Origin: JAFGSZ01 sp964492185
GTDB lineage: Bacteria > Bacteroidota > Bacteroidia > Bacteroidales > UBA10428
Direction of reading: 5' to 3'
DNA length: 22,093 nucleotides
Assembly (NCBI GenBank): GCA_964492185.1
Contig: CAZBJH010000048.1
Span: forward strand, 1 to 22,093
Below are positions 8,507 through 15,912 of the stretch, piece by piece. Position 1 is the stretch's first letter. Each line of letters opens with the position of its first letter. The notes beneath the pieces were generated by a model, which saw nothing but the letters and a program-made list of their open reading frames with translations, made no database searches and was not told the origin of the DNA. Position numbers and translations under genes: made by a program.

Positions 8507-9136
8507 ATGAATGGAAATTTCAGAGCCTTACCCATAATAGGAATATTGAGAGGTATAGATGAATCAGTCGTAATACCACTTGCGGATACTATTATTTCTT
8601 CAGGGTTAAAGACGATCGAGATAACTATGAATACACCGGGAGCTGATAAATTGCTTTACCAGCTTAACAAGCATACTGGTGACCGGCTTGCAATAGGTGC
8701 CGGAACAGTTGTTTCAATGAAGGACCTGCAAAAGGCCCTGACTGCCGGTGCTTCATTCATTGTTACTCCTTGTATCATTGATGAGGTGATAAATTATTGT
8801 GTTAAGAATACGATCCCTGTTTTTCCGGGCGCTCTTACCCCTACAGAAGTGCACAAAGCATGGCATATGGGTGCGTCAATGGTGAAAGTATTTCCTGCTT
8901 CAGTCTATGGCCCGGGATATTTTAAAGATCTGCGGGGTCCGTTTGATGATATTAAGACGATAGCAGTTGGAGGTGTTAATGCTGATAATATAGCCGAATA
9001 TTTTGAAAATGGTGCCAGCGGGGTAGCTTTTGGTGCGAGCATTTTTAAACGGGGATGGATAGAAGAAGAGAAATTCGAAAATATTGAGAATGCCATTAAA
9101 AGCCTTATATACGAATACGAACAGCTTAGTGATTAA
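8507..9136 (+). CDS. eda: KDPG/KHG aldolase (2-dehydro-3-deoxy-phosphogluconate aldolase)
   Basis: A class I aldolase of 209 residues, the normal size. It splits 2-keto-3-deoxy-6-phosphogluconate to pyruvate and glyceraldehyde 3-phosphate (Entner-Doudoroff or uronate degradation), and family members may also act on 4-hydroxy-2-oxoglutarate. Seen: IGILRG (11-16), catalytic Glu in EITMNTP (E38), GAGTV (64-68), FPGALTPTE (106-114), the Schiff-base lysine in MVKVFPAS (K127) and the phosphate-binding AVGGVNADN (153-161). No KDG kinase or uronate isomerase gene is next to it, so it stands alone. Both flanks hold truncated copies of the dispersed repeat, the left one ending 15 bp before the start codon. 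Confidence 0.93.
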   Translation: MNGNFRALPIIGILRGIDESVVIPLADTIISSGLKTIEITMNTPGADKLLYQLNKHTGDRLAIGAGTVVSMKDLQKALTAGASFIVTPCIIDEVINYCVKNTIPVFPGALTPTEVHKAWHMGASMVKVFPASVYGPGYFKDLRGPFDDIKTIAVGGVNADNIAEYFENGASGVAFGASIFKRGWIEEEKFENIENAIKSLIYEYEQLSD

Positions 9137-9171
9137 AGATGCGGAACTAATTGTTGCTGTTATATTTAATT

Positions 9172-9234
9172 CGTGTTTGTTCGGAATGTTCGGGGTCAAG
9201 GCGCGCGAAAATTTTAAACTGCAAAATGACACTA
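9172..9234 (+). repeat. Dispersed MITE-like repeat, eroded copy H
   Basis: The stretch from cgtgtttgttcggaatgttc to ggcgcgcgaaaattttaaac matches, on the opposite strand, the 100-190 part of copies A and B, and it ends with gacacta. The left terminal repeat is missing. It fills much of the 118-bp gap between the convergent eda and barrel-protein genes. Confidence 0.6.
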
Positions 9235-9254
9235 TAACAGATGAGGTTCCCGTT

Positions 9255-9983
9255 TCAGTGAACAGCTAATCCCAGACGTATCATGAGCCTGTTATAATAT
9301 ATTGTCTGGTCAACTTCGGTGAGCCACCAGTCTTCTCTTTTATAATGCAGTTCATTATAACGGAAACCTATTGCAATAAAAAAACTAGTGTTTGTATATG
9401 AAGGCATGATCATTCCTATCTCGGAATAAATCATAGAGCCACCATAACTACTTGTTATCTCATAATTTATGTTATTGACAGGTTCCTTTGGTGAAAAAGT
9501 ATATCCTCCTGATATTCCGAAAAACAAATTTGACCCTTTATTTAGCGGTAACATGATTTTAATATTCATACCTGCAGGATATACTGTTTCATTCAGCAAT
9601 TCAATACCGGTCACTATTCCCGGTGCAAAATAATTAAACAACCTGTAATTGTGTTCCATTAACACACTGAGTGGGGCTACCCTGTCATTTTCCAATGTGC
9701 TCATCAAAACGCCGAATGAAGTAAAATTATAATATCCTTCGTTCTTAAGCGAATTTGGCGGCTTATACAATTCATTCGATACTTGCGATACTTCAACTAA
9801 GGGAAAGACAAGAACGTTTTCACACAGGGTTTCTATTTTTATGAATTCACTGTCCTGCTCAATAAGTTTTCCTTTAACAATACTACCGTTATTAAAATGT
9901 ATTACATCAATGTTTTCTTGGGTTAATCCTGCAAGGGATACGGTCATAAGAATAATAATCAGTAATTTTTTATACATGGTCAT
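9255..9983 (-). CDS. Exported beta-rich envelope protein, probable outer membrane barrel
   Basis: A 242-residue protein not assigned to a named family. Residues 1-20 are a signal peptide (MTMYKKLLIIILMTVSLAG; Met3 is an equally good start). Next comes a short domain of the type DVIHFNNGSIVKGKLIEQDSEFIKI (about 25-50), a pattern common in exported Bacteroidota proteins. The remaining 170 residues alternate polar and hydrophobic residues with many aromatics and Gly, as in a small outer-membrane beta-barrel. The last residue is His, not the Phe typical of BamA substrates. It faces the LVIVD lipoprotein gene divergently. An ECF-like promoter at 10189-10216 points toward it, but repeat copy D lies between that promoter and the start codon. 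The function is unknown. Confidence 0.75.
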   Translation of the reverse strand: MTMYKKLLIIILMTVSLAGLTQENIDVIHFNNGSIVKGKLIEQDSEFIKIETLCENVLVFPLVEVSQVSNELYKPPNSLKNEGYYNFTSFGVLMSTLENDRVAPLSVLMEHNYRLFNYFAPGIVTGIELLNETVYPAGMNIKIMLPLNKGSNLFFGISGGYTFSPKEPVNNINYEITSSYGGSMIYSEIGMIMPSYTNTSFFIAIGFRYNELHYKREDWWLTEVDQTIYYNRLMIRLGLAVH

Positions 9984-9989
9984 TTTATT

Positions 9990-10177
9990 TAGGGTCTGTT
10001 AATAAACCCGTAGTGTTTGTTTAGAATGTTGGTAAAATGTTTAATTGGTCATGTGTCTGTTCATGAAGTTTCATTTGCAAGGCTCGCGCGGTCCGGAAAC
10101 GCGGAGTTTACTTGTCGTAAATGAACAATTTTCGGACAAGCGTAACGCGGCAAATGGGACTTTATGGACATATGCTA
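9990..10177 (+). repeat. Dispersed MITE-like repeat, copy D
   Basis: A 188-bp element from tagggtctgttaataaa to ggactttatggacatatgcta. The body (10039-10160) matches copies C and F at most positions, including cgcgcggtccggaaacgcgg and attttcggacaagcgtaacg. Compared with C it has about 20 extra bases near its left end (tagtgtttgtttagaatgtt) that instead match the minus strand of copies A/B, linking the two subfamilies. Its left end is only 6 bp from the start codon of the barrel-protein gene. Confidence 0.85.
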
Positions 10178-10188
10178 TTTGGATTAAT

Positions 10189-10216
10189 GATGAAAGCAAT
10201 AGCCGATAGGTTGCGT
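10189..10216 (-). promoter_or_regulatory. ECF-like promoter toward the barrel-protein gene
   Basis: On the minus strand ACGCAACC (10216-10209) is followed after 15 bases by TCATC (10193-10189). The same pair of boxes occurs on the plus strand at 10248-10274 in front of the divergent lipoprotein gene. A GCAAC-type -35 with a T(C)ATC/GTC-like -10 suits ECF sigma promoters. A transcript from here would run through all of repeat copy D before reaching the gene at 9983. The assignment is an inference from the matching pair. Confidence 0.45.
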
Positions 10217-10247
10217 GATAACACTAATTGAAATATTTTCATAACCG

Positions 10248-10277
10248 ACGCAACTTTTTTCACAGGGTATCATCTAT
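10248..10277 (+). promoter_or_regulatory. ECF-like promoter of the LVIVD lipoprotein gene
   Basis: ACGCAACT (10248-10255) and TCATCTAT (10270-10277) are spaced like the -35 and -10 boxes of ECF sigma promoters. The start codon at 10304 lies about 27 bp past the second box, leaving a short leader. The divergent site at 10189-10216 has the same boxes with one base different spacing. Confidence 0.5.
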
Positions 10278-10303
10278 ACAGATAACAAAAAAAACTATCG
10301 ATT

Positions 10304-11590
10304 ATGAAAACAATACGAAATCTGTCAACTTTATTATTAGCTGCAATGTTTGTATTCTCCTGTCGGGATACGATTGAAGATACTTATCTTGTAAACGAGC
10401 CTGTATACATGAGTTATGATGAGCTGCGGTCTTCATTTAATGTGGATGAAGGTGAAGATATAATTCAGCCTGGTAAGATCTATTTCAAAGATGATCTTAT
10501 TTTTGTAAATGAATATAAAAAAGGGATACATGTTATTGACAATACTGACCCCGAAAACCCTGAAGTTATCAGGTTTATTGAAATCCCCGGTAATATTGAT
10601 ATATCGGTAAAAGATAATACGCTTTATGCCGACAGTTACGTGGATTTACTGACCATTGATATAAGCGATATTCAAAACATTACTGAGGTTGATCGTGATA
10701 CCGGTGTTTTTCCTTATATAATTCCCGAATATGAATCGGGAATATTGGAACCCGTTGATGAAAGCAGGGGGGTAATAGTCCGTTATAATGTGACAGAAAA
10801 AACTGAAAAGGTGGAAATCGAAAATCGTAATTTCATACGATTCGGGGGAAGGAAAACCGAAGACATGGCTTACAGTGCTTCACCGGTTAAATCAAATACT
10901 TCCGGCGGCTCCAATGATTTTGGCGTGGGGGGATCTATGGCAAGGTTTACCCTGTATGATGATTATTTATACACCGTTAACAATAGTTCATTGAAACTTT
11001 TTGATGTTTCACAGGCCGGTAATCCTGTATTTGCTAATGACATATATATTGGTTGGGATATAGAAACTATTTTCCCGAACAATAACAAATTGTTTATAGG
11101 AAGCCGTTCAGGCATGTATATATACAGCCTCAGCAATCCGGCGGAACCTCAACAAATTTCTGCTTTTATTCATGCATCAGCATGTGATCCTGTTGTTGTG
11201 GAAGGTAATCTGGCCTTTGTGACATTGCGTGGAGGTAATCTTTGTGGGGCAATTTCGAGTCAGCTGGATGTCCTTGATATTTCGGATATTAAAAACCCGG
11301 AACTGCTCAAGACCTATCCGATGGAGGAACCATACGGACTGGGGATCGACAATAAAATTCTTTTTATATGTGACGGTAATGCAGGGTTAAAGATTTATGA
11401 TGCGACTGATCCGTTAAAGATTGCTGAAAACAAGATTATCCAGTATGATAATATTAATGCTTTTGATGTTATTCCCCTGGGTGAAGTACTTGTAATGATC
11501 GGAACTGACGGCCTGTACCAGTATGATTATTCTTCAATTGAAAAGATCCGTCAACTAAGTTTTATTCCTATAGATAACCGGACAGATTAA
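10304..11590 (+). CDS. LVIVD-repeat lipoprotein (beta-propeller)
   Basis: A 428-residue exported lipoprotein. Residues 1-19 form a signal peptide with the lipobox FVFS-C20. The mature protein has repeated blocks in which a short strand is followed by VIDNTDPENPEVI, TIDISDIQNI, LFDVSQAGNPVF, IYSLSNPAEPQQI, VLDISDIKNPELL and IYDATDPLKIA. This is the LVIVD repeat pattern of extracellular beta-propellers. A Gly/Ser-rich stretch (about 195-215) interrupts the propeller between early and middle blades. Such proteins are surface or periplasmic in Bacteroidota and their ligands are unknown. It is a single gene with its own ECF-like promoter (10248-10277) and intrinsic terminator (11686-11717). The divergent barrel gene may be its partner. 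Confidence 0.88.
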   Translation: MKTIRNLSTLLLAAMFVFSCRDTIEDTYLVNEPVYMSYDELRSSFNVDEGEDIIQPGKIYFKDDLIFVNEYKKGIHVIDNTDPENPEVIRFIEIPGNIDISVKDNTLYADSYVDLLTIDISDIQNITEVDRDTGVFPYIIPEYESGILEPVDESRGVIVRYNVTEKTEKVEIENRNFIRFGGRKTEDMAYSASPVKSNTSGGSNDFGVGGSMARFTLYDDYLYTVNNSSLKLFDVSQAGNPVFANDIYIGWDIETIFPNNNKLFIGSRSGMYIYSLSNPAEPQQISAFIHASACDPVVVEGNLAFVTLRGGNLCGAISSQLDVLDISDIKNPELLKTYPMEEPYGLGIDNKILFICDGNAGLKIYDATDPLKIAENKIIQYDNINAFDVIPLGEVLVMIGTDGLYQYDYSSIEKIRQLSFIPIDNRTD

Positions 11591-11685
11591 TTTGCCAGCC
11601 ATGATCATATCCGGGCAAAGCGATTTCTCACTATGTTAGAATCTGCCCGCTTCAGGTAATATCTGTCAAAACTATTAAAATATTG

Positions 11686-11717
11686 ACCCTGTTACTGTAT
11701 AAGTAATAGGGTTTTTA
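11686..11717 (+). terminator. Intrinsic terminator after the LVIVD gene
   Basis: Accctgttact (11686-11696) pairs with agtaatagggt (11702-11712) through 11 positions, one of them G-U, over a 5-base loop. A T-run follows directly. Confidence 0.8.
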
Positions 11718-11768
11718 ATTTTAATGAAAGGCAATCAGGAAATAAATGCAAAAAACATCCAGCGTAAA

Positions 11769-11791
11769 GAACATATGTTCATTTAAATTTG
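11769..11791 (+). promoter_or_regulatory. Palindrome abutting a TAnnTTTG -7 element
   Basis: GAACATATGTTC (11769-11780) is a perfect 12-bp palindrome. Three bases further is TAAATTTG (11784-11791), a full match to the Bacteroidota -7 consensus TAnnTTTG, about 50 bp upstream of the radical SAM start codon. No clear -33 box is seen; the palindrome occupies part of the spacer and could be an operator. Confidence 0.4.
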
Positions 11792-11841
11792 TACTTTTAC
11801 CCTGGTAACAGTTCAAAATTTTATATTTTCAACTCATTAAT

Positions 11842-12780
11842 ATGATTGCATTTGGCCCCATATCATCAAGAAGACTTGGTAAAAGCCTGGGTATTAACAA
11901 TATTATTTCGCATAAAGTATGTTCGTATAGTTGTATATACTGCCAGATAGGGAAAACCCTGACTATGTCGGCTGAAAGGGTAGAGTTTTATAAGCCAGAG
12001 ATTTTGGTGGGGGAGGTGAAAAAGCATCTGAATAAACTGGATAGATCCCACAAACCTGACTACCTTACTTTTGTACCCAATGGTGAGCCTACACTCGACA
12101 TCAATCTTGGAAAAACGATAGTAAGTATAAAAGAGTTAGGCTTTCCTGTAGCTGTTATTACCAATTCATCATTAATTGATAATCAACAGGTTCAGGAAGA
12201 CCTTATGAAAGCTGACTGGGTATCTCTTAAGGTTGATGCTGTTTCGCCGGAGATATGGAAAAAGATCAATCGCCCGGTGAGGCAGATTGATCATCAGAAG
12301 ATCCTTGAAGGAATGAAATCATTTGCGTCTTCGTACGGGGGCGATCTGAATACTGAAACAATGTTGATTGAAGGTTACAATGATACTTCAGAAGAGCTAA
12401 AACGAATAGCCGGGTTTATTTCACTATTGAAACCGAAGACAGCATATTTGTCTGTCCCTACAAGACCGCCGGCATGGAAGGATGTAAGACCCGGTTCTGA
12501 GCAAAAGATAGCTGAAGCCTGGCAGATCTTTCAGCATGAAGGGATTGCCGCCGAAACTCTGACGGGTTTTGAGGGTACTGATGCAGGTTATACCGGGAAT
12601 GCATATGAAGATATTCTTAATATATCAGCCGTTCATCCCCTCAGGGAGGATACTTTGGATGAGCTCCTGAAACATGATAAGTCAGATATTGCAGTTGTTC
12701 GTTCACTTGTTGCACAAAATCTGCTAAGAGAGGTAAAGCATGACGGGAAAAGATATTATCTGAGGAAGTACCATGTATAG
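11842..12780 (+). CDS. Radical SAM protein, COG0731-like
   Basis: A 312-residue cytoplasmic radical SAM enzyme. The 4Fe-4S/SAM motif is VCSYSCIYCQ with C27, C31 and C34 (CxxxCxxC), preceded by the conserved FGPISSRRLGKSLG (4-17). NGEPTLD (80-86) is the SAM-binding GE-type motif. Residues about 265-312 look like a small winged-helix-type tail (DELLKHDKSDIAVVRSLVAQ and onward). The family includes archaeal Wyosine base-forming enzymes; bacterial members such as this have no settled substrate, so the tRNA-wyosine label often transferred to them should be read with caution. Single gene, no operon partner. Confidence 0.85.
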   Translation: MIAFGPISSRRLGKSLGINNIISHKVCSYSCIYCQIGKTLTMSAERVEFYKPEILVGEVKKHLNKLDRSHKPDYLTFVPNGEPTLDINLGKTIVSIKELGFPVAVITNSSLIDNQQVQEDLMKADWVSLKVDAVSPEIWKKINRPVRQIDHQKILEGMKSFASSYGGDLNTETMLIEGYNDTSEELKRIAGFISLLKPKTAYLSVPTRPPAWKDVRPGSEQKIAEAWQIFQHEGIAAETLTGFEGTDAGYTGNAYEDILNISAVHPLREDTLDELLKHDKSDIAVVRSLVAQNLLREVKHDGKRYYLRKYHV

Positions 12781-12907
12781 ACTGTTCATTCACTGCTTAT
12801 TATATTACCGGTTTGTCTTAACTCACCTTATGTTTTTAAGGGATTCCTTCCTGTGAATCAATTCCTGTTTTTTATTTCCGTCTTATTATCTGATATCTTT
12901 GGCTAAA

Positions 12908-13048
12908 CAGAGTCTGTTTAAAAACACGAAATATTGGCCTTAAAATGTAAGGGTTTTGCAAATATTGGTCAAACTCCTTGCACTTTACAAATAGTTAATC
13001 TCCGTATCATAATCATAAAAAATTTATTTCGTTTTTCATCAGACCCTG
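12908..13048. repeat. Second type of small inverted-repeat (MITE-like) element
   Basis: Imperfect terminal inverted repeats: cagagtctgtttaaaaacac at the left and gtttttcatcagaccctg at the right. The arms extend to gaaat/atttc. The interior holds the direct repeat aaatattgg(c/t)c twice. At 141 bp with no ORF it is too short to encode a transposase. It ends 2 bp from the stop codon of the YjbR gene. Its interior differs from the copy A-H family, although the terminal agagtctg motif is similar. Confidence 0.55.
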
Positions 13049-13050
13049 CT

Positions 13051-13407
13051 TTAGTGTTGATTGTATAGCTCATCCTGTATTTTTTTTGGAAGCCCGGCAA
13101 TTACTAGCTCGTATGAATTTTTAATCCATTCCTTTATTAGCTTGTCGGGTAATCTTCCGTTCATTCTTACACTGTTCCAATGCCTTTTGTTCATATGGTA
13201 ACCTGGCGTAACCTCTTCATATTGTTCGCGAAGAAATACGGCTTTTTCAGGATTGCATTTTAAATTAATTGATTCAAAAGTTTCAAGATCTGTAAGACAA
13301 AACATTTTATCCTTCACTGTAAATACCAGTGTATTTTCATCAAAGGGCATTTTTTCATTTGCACCTTTCAACGACAAACAGTAATTACGTAATGTTTCTA
13401 TGTTCAT
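13051..13407 (-). CDS. MmcQ/YjbR family protein
   Basis: A 118-residue protein of the MmcQ/YjbR family, which has a CyaY-like fold and was named for predicted DNA binding. Seen: N-terminal ETLRNYCLSLKGANEKMPFDENTLVFTVKDKMFCL, the NLKCNPEKAVFLREQYEEVTPGYHMNKRHW core and the C-terminal helix ending near DELYNQH. The length equals the family norm. The cellular role is not established. It lies downstream of the Na/Pi cotransporter gene on the same strand with a 94-bp gap, so co-transcription is possible but not obvious. Confidence 0.88.
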   Translation of the reverse strand: MNIETLRNYCLSLKGANEKMPFDENTLVFTVKDKMFCLTDLETFESINLKCNPEKAVFLREQYEEVTPGYHMNKRHWNSVRMNGRLPDKLIKEWIKNSYELVIAGLPKKIQDELYNQH

Positions 13408-13501
13408 TTGTATATTGCGAATATCCTATATATCGTTATAACCCGGTTTAACCGTTTAAGTTTCAGCATACGGTATTTTGTAATGAATGATATGATATAT
13501 A

Positions 13502-15211
13502 TTATGGAAGGCTATATAATAACTCAATTGATTTGTGTGCATATCCGCCCATTTTCGTTAATTCCGAATAGATATCAGCATAGATAATCCCGGCCTTTGT
13601 TTTATATATGCCTTTCCTCAGACATTTAAAATGTTCAGACTGTAATTTATTGTGAGTTTTATAAATATTCTGCATGAGGTGTTTTATTTCCTTTTTATCA
13701 AGTTCCAATTTAGCATTATTGATTCCACCTATCATAAGGCAAAAGAGATCTGAAATTTTTTCCGCGTATTGAATAAGATTCTTTTGCATTGTTTCGGTAA
13801 ATGCTATTTTATTTGATTTTTTGCGGTCTATGGCATTTGATATTGTATTGCATGAATCGGCAATACTTTCAATATTTGTAGTAATAAGCAACATTTTATT
13901 GATCTTTTCTGTTGTCTGATGACTTATGGTCTGTTCGGAAACCTTTGCCAGGTATGCGGATATCTCAAGTTCCAGATGATCGGAAATTTCTTCACTTTTT
14001 TTAACTTTTTGCTGAAGCTTTGAAATTTTCTTTGCAGATTGAGGTTTTATCATTTCACGTGTATTGAAAAACATTCTTTCAACCCGTTGCGCGTATACCT
14101 TCATTTCTTCTCTTGCCTGAAGGATAGATAGTTCAGCTGTTGACAGAAGGCCGGTAGTGATAAACTGCAGTTTAAATTCCTCTTCATCCTCTTTTTGTTT
14201 AACTATCTTAATAATGATCTTTTCCAATGGTTTTACAAACCAGACTAAAATTAAGGTATTCAGGACATTGAATACAGTATGGAATATAGATAATGCTACT
14301 GGTATGGCTTCTGCTGTTTCCCTAGCCGACTGACCGCTTGTGATAAACGGGGAATGAAATCCTGAATTTACAGCTATATTACCCATTAAATGTAAAAATG
14401 GATAGAAAAGAGGAAGCAGTATTAATACTCCTAATGTATTAAAGATTAAATGTGCAAGTGCGGTTCTCTTGGCTGATGTGTTGGCAACCAGGGCAGCCAG
14501 GTTTGCTGTAACCGTGGTACCAATATTCTGACCCAATACCATTGCTGCAGCCATTTCGAAAGAGATCCAGCCATTATAGCACATAACCAGGGTCAATGCC
14601 ATCATGGCACTTGAAGATTGAATGATCATAGTTAATATTGCACCCAGCAAAAGAAATATTAAAACGGACAAATAACCGAAGTCGGAATATTTAACCAAAA
14701 AGCTGAGCATTTGGGGATTATTGTGAATATCGGGAGTTGAATGATTAAGAAAATCAAGACCAATGAAGATAATAGCAAATCCGATTATTACACCTCCCCA
14801 GTTACTGCGATTAATATTTTTTGAAAAGATCAGGGGTAAAGCCAGGGCCATTAATGGTAATACCAGTAAACTTATTTCGACTTTAAAACCTAATATGGAG
14901 ATGAGCCAGGCAGTAACAGTGGTCCCGATATTTGAACCCATGATAACTCCTATGGATTCAATGAAGCTTACCAGACCCGCATTTACAAAACTTACCAACA
15001 TTACTGTTGTGGCCGATGATGACTGAATGAGGGCTGTTATCAGAAATCCCGTGAAAATACCTTTAAATCTGTTTGAGGTCATTGCTGACAGGATATTGCG
15101 CATCCTGTCACCTGCCACTTTTTGAAGCGATTCACTCATCAGTTTCATCCCAAAAAGGAAAAGAGTAAGTGATCCTAATAGCTTAAGCAAATCAAAAACA
15201 GAGTAATCCAT
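13502..15211 (-). CDS. Na+/phosphate cotransporter (NptA/PhoU-domain type)
   Basis: A 569-residue inner-membrane sodium:phosphate symporter with the two inverted half-repeats of the SLC34/NptA family. First half: QSSSATTVM (63-71) and GSNIGTTVTA (92-101). Second half: QSSSAMMAL (198-206) and GQNIGTTVTAN (227-237). About eight to nine hydrophobic segments fill residues 5-330. Residues about 350-560 are a charged, helical, cytoplasmic PhoU-like domain that in relatives is thought to control transport. No pho operon gene is adjacent. A hairpin lies just upstream of the start (15239-15263). Confidence 0.92.
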   Translation of the reverse strand: MDYSVFDLLKLLGSLTLFLFGMKLMSESLQKVAGDRMRNILSAMTSNRFKGIFTGFLITALIQSSSATTVMLVSFVNAGLVSFIESIGVIMGSNIGTTVTAWLISILGFKVEISLLVLPLMALALPLIFSKNINRSNWGGVIIGFAIIFIGLDFLNHSTPDIHNNPQMLSFLVKYSDFGYLSVLIFLLLGAILTMIIQSSSAMMALTLVMCYNGWISFEMAAAMVLGQNIGTTVTANLAALVANTSAKRTALAHLIFNTLGVLILLPLFYPFLHLMGNIAVNSGFHSPFITSGQSARETAEAIPVALSIFHTVFNVLNTLILVWFVKPLEKIIIKIVKQKEDEEEFKLQFITTGLLSTAELSILQAREEMKVYAQRVERMFFNTREMIKPQSAKKISKLQQKVKKSEEISDHLELEISAYLAKVSEQTISHQTTEKINKMLLITTNIESIADSCNTISNAIDRKKSNKIAFTETMQKNLIQYAEKISDLFCLMIGGINNAKLELDKKEIKHLMQNIYKTHNKLQSEHFKCLRKGIYKTKAGIIYADIYSELTKMGGYAHKSIELLYSLP

Positions 15212-15238
15212 ATCTTAAGGGAAAAGTAACTAAAATTA

Positions 15239-15263
15239 AATCCCATGCCCTAAAGCTGGGATT
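15239..15263 (-). terminator. Hairpin between CSD gene and cotransporter gene
   Basis: Aatccca (15239-15245) and tgggatt (15257-15263) form a perfect 7-bp stem with an 11-base loop. It is about 140 bp past the end of the CSD gene and 28 bp before the cotransporter start. On the minus strand it is followed by ttaatttta, so a weak terminator for the upstream cluster or a leader structure is possible. Confidence 0.35.
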
Positions 15264-15404
15264 GTGCATTTAAAAATGACTTCAAAAAGCCGGTAACAAG
15301 ATATAAATTATCAGCTTGTAAACAAAGAGTAATAGTGATATTAAGTGTTAAGATTTTTTTCAGGGCCACAAGTCCGTCGACTCACAGCATCGGAGGGTAT
15401 GGAG

Positions 15405-15857
15405 CTATTTGAAAAGTTTTACCTGTTTGGCAACGGGCCCTTTTTTTCCTTTTTCTACTTCATATATAACCACGTTACCCTCACGCAGATCATCAATCAT
15501 ATCATTGACATGGACAAAAATACTAATCTTGCTGTTTGGTTCCTTAATAAAACCATAACCTTTTGATTCGTTATAAAAAGATAATATTCCCTTTCTGAAG
15601 GGATCCGCATCATCTGAGGTATCGTTCTGGGGCACACCGATTTCAATGTCTTCAGCTTTAATTTCTTCTTTGTCATCAGGATCAGGCGGGGTTGAAGTGA
15701 TCATTCCGTTCTCATCCACATATGCGATCATATCATCAAGACTGCTCTTTTTATCCTTTTCTCTTTTAGCCAGTCTTCTTTTTTCCTTTTCTACCTTTTT
15801 CTTAAGTTTTTTATTTCTTACTTCTTTCTTGTTGAATGTTTCTTGTGATCTTCCCAT
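15405..15857 (-). CDS. Cold-shock domain protein with basic N-terminal extension
   Basis: A 150-residue cytoplasmic nucleic-acid-binding protein. The cold-shock domain is C-terminal (about 88-150), with RNP1 KGYGFI (99-104) and RNP2 ISIFVH (111-116). Residues 8-40 form a very Lys/Arg-rich, coiled-coil-like helix, and 41-85 an acidic linker. The layout is a basic arm, a linker and then the CSD, unlike the 66-residue CspA-type protein encoded at 17873-18073. Such proteins likely act as RNA chaperones. It is last in a same-strand cluster, 55 bp behind the sigma factor gene. Confidence 0.88.
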   Translation of the reverse strand: MGRSQETFNKKEVRNKKLKKKVEKEKRRLAKREKDKKSSLDDMIAYVDENGMITSTPPDPDDKEEIKAEDIEIGVPQNDTSDDADPFRKGILSFYNESKGYGFIKEPNSKISIFVHVNDMIDDLREGNVVIYEVEKGKKGPVAKQVKLFK

Positions 15858-15912
15858 AAATGAATAATTACTTTACTTATTTTTTTGTTTTAAATTTCAC
15901 TTTTTTGGTATT

